From Berkiella sp963803015 (GTDB lineage Bacteria; Pseudomonadota; Gammaproteobacteria; Berkiellales; Berkiellaceae): a stretch of 64,000 nt of DNA. Positions 35,477 to 43,513 of this stretch are shown piece by piece; the first letter of the stretch is position 1, and every line of letters starts with the position of its first letter. Position numbers and translations under genes: made by a program. The stretch lies in contig CAWDKV010000003.1 of NCBI GenBank assembly GCA_963803015.1, positions 806,001 to 870,000 of the forward strand, in the 5' to 3' direction. The notes beneath the pieces are model-generated. The model was not told where the DNA came from and ran no database searches. It saw nothing but the letters and a program-made list of their open reading frames with translations.

Positions 35477-35743
35477 ATGAGAAAAAAAGTTAGTCTGAAC
35501 ATTATCTTAATTATCACCTTTTCATTGCTCGGCTGTAATTCCGCTCCATCACAAAATATTTTGGGTTCATATTTTCCATCTTGGATGTTATGTGCCTTAA
35601 TCGGTATCGTGCTAACCATTATAGTGCATATTGCGCTGATCAAAACGGGCATTGATGAATTCATTTTAGCAAAATTGTTTGTCTATGTTAGTTTGGCCAT
35701 TTCTTTTACATTTTTTACGTGGCTATTCTGGTTTGGTAATTAA
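35477..35743 (+). CDS. ytcA: YtcA-like small lipoprotein/membrane protein of an MdtNOP-type efflux operon
   Basis: An 88-residue protein: a lipoprotein-type signal (IILIITFSLLGCNSAPS), then two hydrophobic segments (MLCALIGIVLTIIVHIALI, LAKLFVYVSLAISFTFFTWL). E. coli YtcA is a lipoprotein of the same length and layout encoded directly before mdtNOP, and the same order is kept here with 14 bases to the next gene. Its role is unknown; it is presumably an accessory of the exporter. The gene name rests on the combination of sequence layout and synteny. Confidence 0.82.
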   Translation: MRKKVSLNIILIITFSLLGCNSAPSQNILGSYFPSWMLCALIGIVLTIIVHIALIKTGIDEFILAKLFVYVSLAISFTFFTWLFWFGN

Positions 35744-35757
35744 ATGAGACATAATAA

Positions 35758-36582
35758 GTGAAAAAAACGATTGCTAAACTCATTATGATACTTGCATTTT
35801 CCATGCTTGCTGTTTCTAGCGTTTTGGTAACGTTTCACATGGATACCAGACCACGCACGGATGATGCATTTCTATACGCTGACACAGCTAATATAGCAGC
35901 TGATGTATCAGGAAGAATTGTTGAACTGAATATCCAAAACAATCAAAGTGTCAAGACCGGTGATATCCTTTTCAGAATTGATCCGGAGCCGCATCAACTC
36001 AAGTTAAATGCCGCACATGCCCAATATTATCTTGCTTCAACTACCCTTGCTCGCATGGAACCACTACTAAAAAAAGGATATGTGACTGCCGAACAAATCG
36101 ATGAGGCAAAGGCAGCAAAAGAAAGCGCTCTGGCAAGTGAAGCACTCATAAAACGAGACCTTATCAATACAATCTTAAAAGCACCGTTTAACGGTAAAAT
36201 TGTAGGATTAGATAATGCTGTTGGCGAATATGTCACGATTGGTAAAGCGCTCTTTACTATGATTGACACATCAAAATGGTATGTCATCGCAAATTTTCGT
36301 GAGACAGAAATCGCTAAAATGAAGCCAGGTGCGAAAGCCACAGTTTATGTCATGGCAAGTCCCAAACAGATCTTGCAAGGACATGTGGACAGCACCGGCT
36401 GGGGTGTTACTTCTGACGATGCCAGCATTGCAAACGGGTTACCTCGTATTCCCAAAACACTCAATTGGGTCAGATTGGCACAACGTTTTCCAGTTCGGAT
36501 CCTACTTCATGATCCACCGGAAAATCTAATGCGTATTGGTGCTTCTGCTGTCGTTGTGATCCATTATGACACTCTCAACTAA
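35758..36582 (+). CDS. mdtN: HlyD-family membrane fusion protein MdtN, short hairpin form
   Basis: Periplasmic adaptor of the MdtNOP exporter. The N-terminal anchor is followed by TDDAFLYADTANIAADVSG and the lipoyl half-motif IVELNIQNNQSVKTGDILFR, which closely match E. coli MdtN; so do DTSKWYVIANFRETEI and NWVRLAQRFPVRILL near the end. It has 274 residues against about 343 in E. coli. The difference is a much shorter coiled-coil hairpin (about 85-140), leaving a single helical turn-pair. It starts with GTG at 35758 and overlaps mdtO by 17 bases. Function should be unchanged unless the shorter hairpin alters docking to the channel. Confidence 0.88.
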   Translation: MKKTIAKLIMILAFSMLAVSSVLVTFHMDTRPRTDDAFLYADTANIAADVSGRIVELNIQNNQSVKTGDILFRIDPEPHQLKLNAAHAQYYLASTTLARMEPLLKKGYVTAEQIDEAKAAKESALASEALIKRDLINTILKAPFNGKIVGLDNAVGEYVTIGKALFTMIDTSKWYVIANFRETEIAKMKPGAKATVYVMASPKQILQGHVDSTGWGVTSDDASIANGLPRIPKTLNWVRLAQRFPVRILLHDPPENLMRIGASAVVVIHYDTLN

Positions 36583-38695
36583 TGCTTTGGTCAATAAATC
36601 ACCGAGCTTCTATACGCAGATGCTCGCATTTCTGAGCGCCGAGCTTGCTCCAAAGCCTGGACGGCTTGAATCAGTATTACGTATCACAGTGCTTACGGTT
36701 TTGGTTGTTATCCTATCCGAGACTTTACAGATCCCTGAGCCTGCTTATTCAGCTTATGTCGTTTTTTTCATATCAAAGGAAGAATCAGCATCAACAATAT
36801 TGCTAAGCGTTATTGCAACATTGGCGATTACCATATCTGTCTTCTTAGCAATTGCAATTTACACTATTTCAGCAGGCGAACCTGGTTTGAGATTGCCATT
36901 GATGGCGATCATCATTTTTGCAAGCATGTATATTTCAAGAATCTCTATGCTCGGCGTTGCTGCTTTTGGTATTGGCTTTCTTTGCACATTATCTCTTACC
37001 TTTATTGATATTGCTCCCACCGCAGACATCCTAACACGATCAGTGCTTTGGCTATGGGTAATTATCATGCTGCCGATAGGAATGGTTATCATTGGTAATA
37101 TTCTGAGTGGGCGAGATCCTATTGATCTATTTAATCAAGTGTTGAGGACTCGTATTGAATTAGCTGGAAAGCTGTTACTTAACTCGCCTGTTAAAAACTT
37201 AACTCCTTTAAAGCACATAGTAGCGTCTGCTTTGAAAAGCATGGGCAGTCTTCTTAGTAATTTGAAAATGGCAAGAATTTTCCATAAGAATTCCTTACAG
37301 GCAAATGAACGTAATCAAGTGCTCGTTGCTTATACTACACGGCTATTAACGTTACTTGCTGAATGGAAACAATTGAATATTAGTGATCCTCTTCTTTTGG
37401 CTACAGCATCTGAGTGTGGTGCTATGCTATTGTCGGTAGCACAAACAATTAAAGAGAAAAAGACAGAGCTACTTTCTTCTCAGCGAGTATTACTTGCGCC
37501 TTATGAAGGAGGTGGGGTGACTGAGAGAAAAGCTTTTCTTTTGCTTAAAAAAATTATTGAAAATACGGAAGCCTTACTCGCACTTCTTGTATCACAAAGT
37601 CAACCAAAATCGCTCAGTCATTTAAAAGTTCAACCTCAACAAATTCAAAAACAACTTTTGGCAGCGGATGCTTTCAGCAATCCTGATTATTTTCGTTATG
37701 CGCTAAAAACCACGCTTGCAATTTTTATTGCCTACATTACCTACAACATCCTTGATTGGCCTGGTATTCGAACATGCATGGTTACCTGTTTCGTTGTTTC
37801 TCTTGGAAGTGTCGGCGAAACCATGCATAAAATGGCTCTGCGTATGGTGGGAGCAATTATTGGAGGTGGTTTAGGACTAGCAACTATTATATTCATCATT
37901 CCTTATCTGACATCGATTACCGAGCTATGCCTCTTGATCGCTGTTGTTGCTTTTTTCGCGGGTTGGGTGGCAATGAGTAGCGAACGTCTTTCCTATGCAG
38001 GATTGCAGATTGCTTTTGCCTTTTTTCTCTGCATTCTCGTTGGTTATGAGCCGACGATTGATATGACACTTGCCCGCGACAGAGTCATTGGTATTCTTCT
38101 TGGCAATCTAATCATATTCATTGTATTCACTACGGTCTGGCCTACAAGTGAACTAGCTAAAGCAAGATTATTTTTGGCTACTGCTTTGAATAATTTGACA
38201 CGAATGTTCTCTGCGACATTATTAGAATCGAGTGAAGAACAAAGCCACCTTGATACGTTATTCTTTGCATTTGGTGGTGCCCTGTCGCAGGCTAGACGTT
38301 TGGTGTTTCTCGAACCTGAAAACATCTTGGGTGGAACGATAATTGTTGACGAACGGCTGATAGATGCCGTGCAAGCCTTATATAGTGTTACGATGATCTT
38401 GGGTGATTGGCTCAAAATATCCGGATCTGTGATAAATGAGGAACTGATTACATATCTTCATTCGGTTAGCACATGGCTTTCACAATTGGCCGCACATCTA
38501 ACCTCCGATACACGCGTCTTGTTGCCTTTACCTAACGGCGCGTCCGTTGTTGATAGGCTTGAAGAAACTATGCGTCAATCATCTGTTCACACGCAAGTTC
38601 TCGCTTTCGCTGATTGGTATCGCACGCTTAATGAGCGTGTGCAAGAACTTGATAGGCTAATCAAGCGGTCCACTATCCAAGACAGTAATTTATAA
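36566..38695 (+). CDS. mdtO: MdtO, FUSC-family inner-membrane efflux transporter
   Basis: A 709-residue member of the fusaric-acid-resistance (FUSC/AaeB-like) family, close to the 683 of E. coli MdtO. Two blocks of about six hydrophobic segments each (about 30-165 and 385-535) are separated and followed by cytoplasmic helical domains. Recognisable phrases are PEPAYSAYVVFFISKEESAST and WPTSELAKARLFLATALNN. It forms the inner-membrane part of the proton-driven exporter, with MdtN as adaptor and MdtP as channel. In E. coli the system has been linked to resistance to sulpha drugs and puromycin. Translationally coupled to mdtN. Confidence 0.88.
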   Translation: MTLSTNALVNKSPSFYTQMLAFLSAELAPKPGRLESVLRITVLTVLVVILSETLQIPEPAYSAYVVFFISKEESASTILLSVIATLAITISVFLAIAIYTISAGEPGLRLPLMAIIIFASMYISRISMLGVAAFGIGFLCTLSLTFIDIAPTADILTRSVLWLWVIIMLPIGMVIIGNILSGRDPIDLFNQVLRTRIELAGKLLLNSPVKNLTPLKHIVASALKSMGSLLSNLKMARIFHKNSLQANERNQVLVAYTTRLLTLLAEWKQLNISDPLLLATASECGAMLLSVAQTIKEKKTELLSSQRVLLAPYEGGGVTERKAFLLLKKIIENTEALLALLVSQSQPKSLSHLKVQPQQIQKQLLAADAFSNPDYFRYALKTTLAIFIAYITYNILDWPGIRTCMVTCFVVSLGSVGETMHKMALRMVGAIIGGGLGLATIIFIIPYLTSITELCLLIAVVAFFAGWVAMSSERLSYAGLQIAFAFFLCILVGYEPTIDMTLARDRVIGILLGNLIIFIVFTTVWPTSELAKARLFLATALNNLTRMFSATLLESSEEQSHLDTLFFAFGGALSQARRLVFLEPENILGGTIIVDERLIDAVQALYSVTMILGDWLKISGSVINEELITYLHSVSTWLSQLAAHLTSDTRVLLPLPNGASVVDRLEETMRQSSVHTQVLAFADWYRTLNERVQELDRLIKRSTIQDSNL

Positions 38696-38713
38696 ATCAA
38701 CAAGAGAGGCAAG

Positions 38714-40219
38714 GTGAATCGCCACATATACATAGCTGTTATTATTCTTCTAATTTGTGGTGTTTTGTCTGGATGCTTTCCTTCCGTTGAAAATCTCGCG
38801 CCACAATCTCCTGATAAGCCTTGGCAATTGGCGAAAACTACTGACAATAATGGAACATCCTTAGGCACAAGACCTAAATTTGAGCTTCCCGCCAATCTTA
38901 CGATCCCTTGTAAGCACAATGAAATAGTGGTTGATATTGGTCATGTGTACAATTTATCTGAGCTTATAGATTTAGCACAAATATCTAATCCCGATACGCG
39001 CATTGCTTGGGAGCAATCTAAACAAGCTGCTTCCTTGGTCGGGTTGGTAGAGGCGACCTATTTGCCACAAATCAGTGCTGAAGTCATTGGTGGCTATCAA
39101 CATACGCCGTTACCTGCACCAGGGACGCTTTTTCCAGCTGGCAACGTTGAGCTTGATACCAAAGAAGTTATACCATCATTGGTCATAAAATGGTTGCTGT
39201 TTGATTTTGGCAAACGAGATAGTTTAATGGAGGCCGCTAATCAAATTTCCATTGCATCGAATGTCGCATTTACAGGCGCTCACCAAAAACTGATTTTTGA
39301 AGTGAGTAAGGCTTATTTTGCTCTCGATGCTGAACGAATGCAGTTGCATGTAGCACAAGACGCGCTAAAAAGTGCGAGAATACTTCAAGACGCTGCCGAA
39401 GCCAAGCGAAACAGCGGATTAGAAACTGTAACTGAGGTTGCTATTGCCCGCCGAGAAACCGCAAAGGCGCAGTTCTCTCTTGAACGAGCCAAAGCCTCCA
39501 ATAATGACGCCTATTATGCTTTGATGGAAGCAATGGGGCTGACGCCAACGCTCAAGCTACGTATCGCCGATAGTTCTGGGCGGCCCTTACCCAAGGATCT
39601 TGCCGATAATATGAACATTTATATCAATCGTGCGCTTGCCAGGCGTCCAGATATTATTGCAGCACTTGCGAGACTTCGAGCTAGTGAAGCTGAAGTTTCT
39701 GCAGCTAAGGCATCTTTTCGTCCGAGTATAGGACTGACTGGTGCCGCCTATCAAGGCATTGAATCGCTTCACATTGATAAAATGCCGAATTCTAAGGTCA
39801 ACAAACTGGGGACAGCCATTTTTTTATCGGTAAAATATCCCTTATACGATGGCGGTATACGAAATAATAGCCTGAGTATCGCTCGTTCCAAGAGTGCAGC
39901 TGCTGCAGATGAGCTAGCGAAAGTTCAAGATGCAGCAGTCCGGCAAGTAGCAAGAGCTTATGATACGGTCAATAGTGCGCTTGCGGAATACGAGTCAGCG
40001 CAGACACTCGTTAAAGCTTCGAATTTAGCCTATGATGCGGCTCTTGAATCCTATCGTCTGGGAGTCGGAACCTTCACTAATGCTGTTTCTACAGAGACAG
40101 AAAGAGCCTACGCGCAATCCGCATTGGCTGATGCTTATGCTGCTGTGCTAACCGCCGCCGCCGCTCTAGCATTTTCGGCAGGCGATCTCACTTCAATTAA
40201 CGCACTGGATAATACCTAG
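38714..40219 (+). CDS. mdtP: MdtP, outer-membrane efflux lipoprotein (TolC-like)
   Basis: A 501-residue channel, near the 488 of E. coli MdtP. A lipoprotein signal (IYIAVIILLICGVLSGCFPS) acylates Cys21. The mature part has the TolC-type alpha/beta barrel with two internal repeats; ALARRPDIIAALARLRASEAE is the family's RRPDI motif. It starts with GTG at 38714, 18 bases after mdtO, with GAGAGG upstream. This is the last gene of the operon, and the following gap of 155 bases has its own promoter for poxB. Confidence 0.9.
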   Translation: MNRHIYIAVIILLICGVLSGCFPSVENLAPQSPDKPWQLAKTTDNNGTSLGTRPKFELPANLTIPCKHNEIVVDIGHVYNLSELIDLAQISNPDTRIAWEQSKQAASLVGLVEATYLPQISAEVIGGYQHTPLPAPGTLFPAGNVELDTKEVIPSLVIKWLLFDFGKRDSLMEAANQISIASNVAFTGAHQKLIFEVSKAYFALDAERMQLHVAQDALKSARILQDAAEAKRNSGLETVTEVAIARRETAKAQFSLERAKASNNDAYYALMEAMGLTPTLKLRIADSSGRPLPKDLADNMNIYINRALARRPDIIAALARLRASEAEVSAAKASFRPSIGLTGAAYQGIESLHIDKMPNSKVNKLGTAIFLSVKYPLYDGGIRNNSLSIARSKSAAAADELAKVQDAAVRQVARAYDTVNSALAEYESAQTLVKASNLAYDAALESYRLGVGTFTNAVSTETERAYAQSALADAYAAVLTAAAALAFSAGDLTSINALDNT

Positions 40220-40293
40220 AGACTCCTAGGCTTCATTGTGTAAAACACGTTGAAGTTTGAAAATAAATTGCGAGTTTAGCCAAGGAATGCAAG

Positions 40294-40302
40294 TGCTATA
40301 CT
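40294..40302 (+). promoter_or_regulatory. Extended -10 promoter element before poxB
   Basis: TGCTATACT, an extended -10 box (TG-n-TATACT), lies 72 bases upstream of the poxB start. No well-spaced -35 box is seen, as is common for extended -10 promoters. Confidence 0.45.
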
Positions 40303-40374
40303 TTAAAAAATAATCCTAATCATTAGTTTATGATTTTTTGTTGTATTTTATCTAACTCACATAAGGAAATGTAA

Positions 40375-42084
40375 ATGAGCAAAAATGTTGCAAGCGTTAT
40401 TGTTCAAACAATCCAAGCAGCTGGTGTAAAACGCTGTTATGGTATTGTTGGTGATACATTGAATAGAATTGCTCACGCTATAGATCAAAGCGACATCGAT
40501 TGGGTGCAAATGCGACATGAAGAAGCAGGTGCCTTTGCAGCTGGAGCCGAAGCTCAACTCACCGGTAATTTAACTGCATGTGCTGGAAGCTGTGGTCCGG
40601 GCAGCCTTCATTTTATAAATGGCTTGTACGAAGCCAATCGTAATCGATCGCCTGTCATTTTGATAGCTTCCCAGATTGTCAGCTATGATCTTGGATTCGA
40701 CTCTGTTCAGGAAGTGGATTTCAAAGAAGTATTCAAAGGATGTAGTGTATTTTGCGATATGATTCTCAACCCCGAGCAGGCTCAACGTAAAACGGTTGCT
40801 GCTTGTCAAGCAGCTCTTGCAAAGCGAGGCGTAGCAGTTCTGATTGTTCCTGCTGACATTGCAGCTTCTGATGCAAAACATGAATTACCTTATTCTGTTC
40901 ATGTCAGTCATCCCATTATTCAGCCTAATGATGATGAGCTTGACAAAATTGCTACAATTCTCAACAACAGTAACGCAATCACGATTTATGCTGGAGCCGG
41001 TTGCCAAGGTGCGCATGATGAAGTAGTCAATATAGCGGCACGTCTTAAAGCCCCGATGGCGCATACGTCACGCGGTAAGGATTTTGTAGAATATGACAAT
41101 CCTTACAATGTCGGAATGACGGGTCTTATTGGCGGTCCAGCTGGGTTTCATGCTGTCCTCAATTGTGATGTTTTATTGCAGTTAGGAGCGGATTTTGCGT
41201 GGAGTCAGTTTTATCCCCATAAAGCTAAAATTATTCAAATTGATGCTAATCCCACTCATATTGGACACCGCCATCCAGTTACTATCGGGGTGACTGGAAA
41301 TATAAAACATACATTACAAGCTCTCTTGGGACGGCTTAAACAGCATGAAGACTCTGTATTTATGGATAAGTATGTGGCAATGCATGATAAAATGCGCAAA
41401 GCAGCTCATGCAGAAGCAACAAAAGCCCCGCGATCACCTATTCATGGAAGCTATTTAACCCATCTCATTAATCGTTATGCAAATGAAGATGCACTCATCG
41501 TATCTGATGATGGAACTCCAGCTGTTTGGATGCTCCGTCATCTCGATACAAATGGAAAACGGCGAACTTTTGCAAGCTTACTTCATGGAACAATGGCCTC
41601 AGGCATGCCATCTGCAATTGGTTTACAAAAATGTCAACCTCAAAGACAAGTCATCGCACTTTGCGGTGACGGAGGATTTGCTATGTTGCTTGGGGAACTT
41701 CTAACAGTCGTACAGGAAAAAGTATCTCTCAAAATAGTTATCTATGATAACGAAAGATTAGGATTTGTGGATATCGAACAAAGAGCGGAAGGTCTACTTT
41801 CTCTCTATACTAAGCTACAAAATCCGGATTTTGCAGCTATCGCCAAAGTGGTCGGACTTTGGGGCCGAAGTGTTTCGCAACCAGCAGAACTAGAAGAGTC
41901 AGTTAAAGAATGGTTATCACAGCCAGGACCTGCTCTACTTCATGTCAAAGTTGCTCCCATGCAACTTGTCATGCCTCCAGCTATTATGCCTGAGGCTGCT
42001 ATGGGAATGACACTTTATGCAGCCAAAGCCGTGTTACATGGTAGGGGAGATGAGCTATGGGAAATGTTTAAAGAAAGTTTTTGA
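40375..42084 (+). CDS. poxB: Pyruvate dehydrogenase (ubiquinone) / pyruvate oxidase, PoxB
   Basis: A 569-residue thiamine-diphosphate and FAD enzyme, matching E. coli PoxB (572) along its length. Diagnostic phrases are RHEEAGAFAAGAEAQL, CAGSCGPGSLHFINGLYEA, RGKDFVEYDNPYNVGMTGLI and the TPP motif GDGGFAMLLGELLTV with the following IYDNERLGF. It decarboxylates pyruvate to acetate and CO2 and passes electrons to ubiquinone at the membrane; the C-terminal helix (GRGDELWEMFKESF) corresponds to the lipid-binding end of PoxB. It carries its own promoter and a strong terminator, so it is separate from mdtNOP. Confidence 0.92.
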   Translation: MSKNVASVIVQTIQAAGVKRCYGIVGDTLNRIAHAIDQSDIDWVQMRHEEAGAFAAGAEAQLTGNLTACAGSCGPGSLHFINGLYEANRNRSPVILIASQIVSYDLGFDSVQEVDFKEVFKGCSVFCDMILNPEQAQRKTVAACQAALAKRGVAVLIVPADIAASDAKHELPYSVHVSHPIIQPNDDELDKIATILNNSNAITIYAGAGCQGAHDEVVNIAARLKAPMAHTSRGKDFVEYDNPYNVGMTGLIGGPAGFHAVLNCDVLLQLGADFAWSQFYPHKAKIIQIDANPTHIGHRHPVTIGVTGNIKHTLQALLGRLKQHEDSVFMDKYVAMHDKMRKAAHAEATKAPRSPIHGSYLTHLINRYANEDALIVSDDGTPAVWMLRHLDTNGKRRTFASLLHGTMASGMPSAIGLQKCQPQRQVIALCGDGGFAMLLGELLTVVQEKVSLKIVIYDNERLGFVDIEQRAEGLLSLYTKLQNPDFAAIAKVVGLWGRSVSQPAELEESVKEWLSQPGPALLHVKVAPMQLVMPPAIMPEAAMGMTLYAAKAVLHGRGDELWEMFKESF

Positions 42085-42107
42085 ATTGCTTTCCATTTTA
42101 TAGAATT

Positions 42108-42137
42108 AAGCCGACGTCTTAAAATGTCGGCTTTTTT
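42108..42137 (+). terminator. Rho-independent terminator of poxB
   Basis: Stem AAGCCGAC / GTCGGCTT (42108-42115 / 42126-42133) with a ten-base loop, followed by four more T. Confidence 0.92.
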
Positions 42138-42458
42138 ACTTCAGAGTGACACAGTTCACTGAACACTGTTAACTCTCACGAGCACATCATCCATCACTCT
42201 TGTACTAAAGTCTAATTAGTTAAACCTTCCTTCAAGGATTTTTCTTCTATTCTCAGGTGATTCAACATTTTCTAAGGTCCTAATCCGTACGTAGAGGTTT
42301 CGGTAAAAGGGAGGTCACGGGGCAAGGGTGTAATTACATGCAATTAAAGATATTCTAAAATAACGAGGGCGATAATATTCTAGAGAACTTCTCTCAATCC
42401 TGATTCTGGGTAAAAGCCCGTAGAATCTGGTAAAAAGCGACCTGAATTGAGTAATTTC

Positions 42459-42483
42459 GAGAAAAGGGAGAGATACCTCTCCC
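42459..42483 (-). terminator. Rho-independent terminator (minus strand)
   Basis: Stem GGGAGAG / CTCTCCC (42466-42472 / 42477-42483) with a four-base loop. Read leftwards it is followed by TTTTCTC, seven bases after the stop at 42491. Confidence 0.85.
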
Positions 42484-42490
42484 AGCTATC

Positions 42491-43132
42491 TTATATGCTA
42501 CGACTAGCCTTATTTGTTAGAAAACGCGTTGCATCAGCTTCTAATTCCTTTACTTCTCTCTTTGAAATACCTTTTGGACGATATTGATGAATGATTGGCC
42601 TTGGAGGAAGAGACATCAAATCATTTTTGATTACTTGTTTTAGGCCAGAGAAATTAGAATCAAATACTGCTGCTGCCTCGAGAAATCTATTTAAACGCTC
42701 ACCTTGTGGTCCTTTGAAAACAAAGGTACAAGTTGAAGTGCAACCAATATTATTTGGATTAATGTGTGGCCAAGCAGCATTGATCAAAGAGCTACTTCTA
42801 ATACGTTCTTGAGCCACTTCTCCCTGATAACCATAACCATGATAACGTGCTTTCAATAAGTTCAACTCATCTCGAATCCGGGCTTTTTCAGCGGCAGTGG
42901 TGCATGTTAATGGAAAAAAAACTTTTTGCGAATCTTCAAAACGTCTTTTATACGACACCTGATTTACAATAATTTCAATTTCCCTATTAGGGTAGGCATG
43001 GATCTCAATGCTATCAATTGCAGCAAAGGGACCTTGGTTAATATATTTTACTTGCCTTGTGAAAGCTTGATTATTTACAGTTGCGGAAAAATCGCCTTCT
43101 TTCGCCCATAATTGGTTTTGCGGACCTAGCAT
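42491..43132 (-). CDS. Unknown 213-residue protein
   Basis: No family recognised. The N-terminal half has beta-type alternation (FTRQVKYINQGPFAAIDSIE, NREIEIIVNQVSYKRRF) and the centre has three to four cysteines (LTCTTAAEK, IGCTSTCTFVFKGPQGE). The C-terminal half is helical with a charged end (KGISKREVKELEADATRF). No signal peptide. GAGG is eight bases before ATG and a strong terminator follows, so it is a well-formed single-gene unit. The cysteine cluster (C-x3-C) could bind metal or be structural; nothing further can be said. Confidence 0.6.
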   Translation of the reverse strand: MLGPQNQLWAKEGDFSATVNNQAFTRQVKYINQGPFAAIDSIEIHAYPNREIEIIVNQVSYKRRFEDSQKVFFPLTCTTAAEKARIRDELNLLKARYHGYGYQGEVAQERIRSSSLINAAWPHINPNNIGCTSTCTFVFKGPQGERLNRFLEAAAVFDSNFSGLKQVIKNDLMSLPPRPIIHQYRPKGISKREVKELEADATRFLTNKASRSI

Positions 43133-43513
43133 TAGATTTACCTCGTGTAATGTTATTTAAGTAATTATTAAAGACGATAAGGAAAATATCACAGTCAAAA
43201 AGTTTTGTACATAACTCTATGAGTGCATATCCCTGCAGCTTTTAAGAGAGATATTTTGGAAATTACAAGGATATACAACAATTAAATATAGTGAAAATCT
43301 TAGGCACTAAAACAAATGATGTGCTTTTATCGCCCATTTCTTTTATAAAATAATTGAAATTAACTCTTAATGTCAGTAACATAGTTAACCAATTTGTGAT
43401 AGGTCTTCTCAATAGGAATCTTGAGGACTGGCCCCTCCTGCCAAGTTTTAATGATTAAAACAGGTCTGTCATAAGAATATAGAGTATTTTTAATTCTTAT
43501 GATAAGGCAAAAA
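43133..43513. other. Intergenic stretch, 381 bases
   Basis: AT-rich divergent region between the unknown 213-residue protein and an F-box gene. It should carry both promoters. I see no gene, palindrome or RNA structure in it. Confidence 0.4.

Larger units (their letters stand above)
42085..42490. other. Intergenic stretch, 406 bases, between two terminators
   Basis: The poxB terminator stands at the left and the terminator of the convergent gene at the right. In between lie short repeats of GTAAAA-type words (around 42300-42440) but no gene or RNA that I can recognise. Confidence 0.4.

Noticed and set aside
40268..40302. A conventional -35/-10 promoter before poxB
   Set aside because: TTGCGA and TATACT are 23 bases apart, too far; only the extended -10 was kept.
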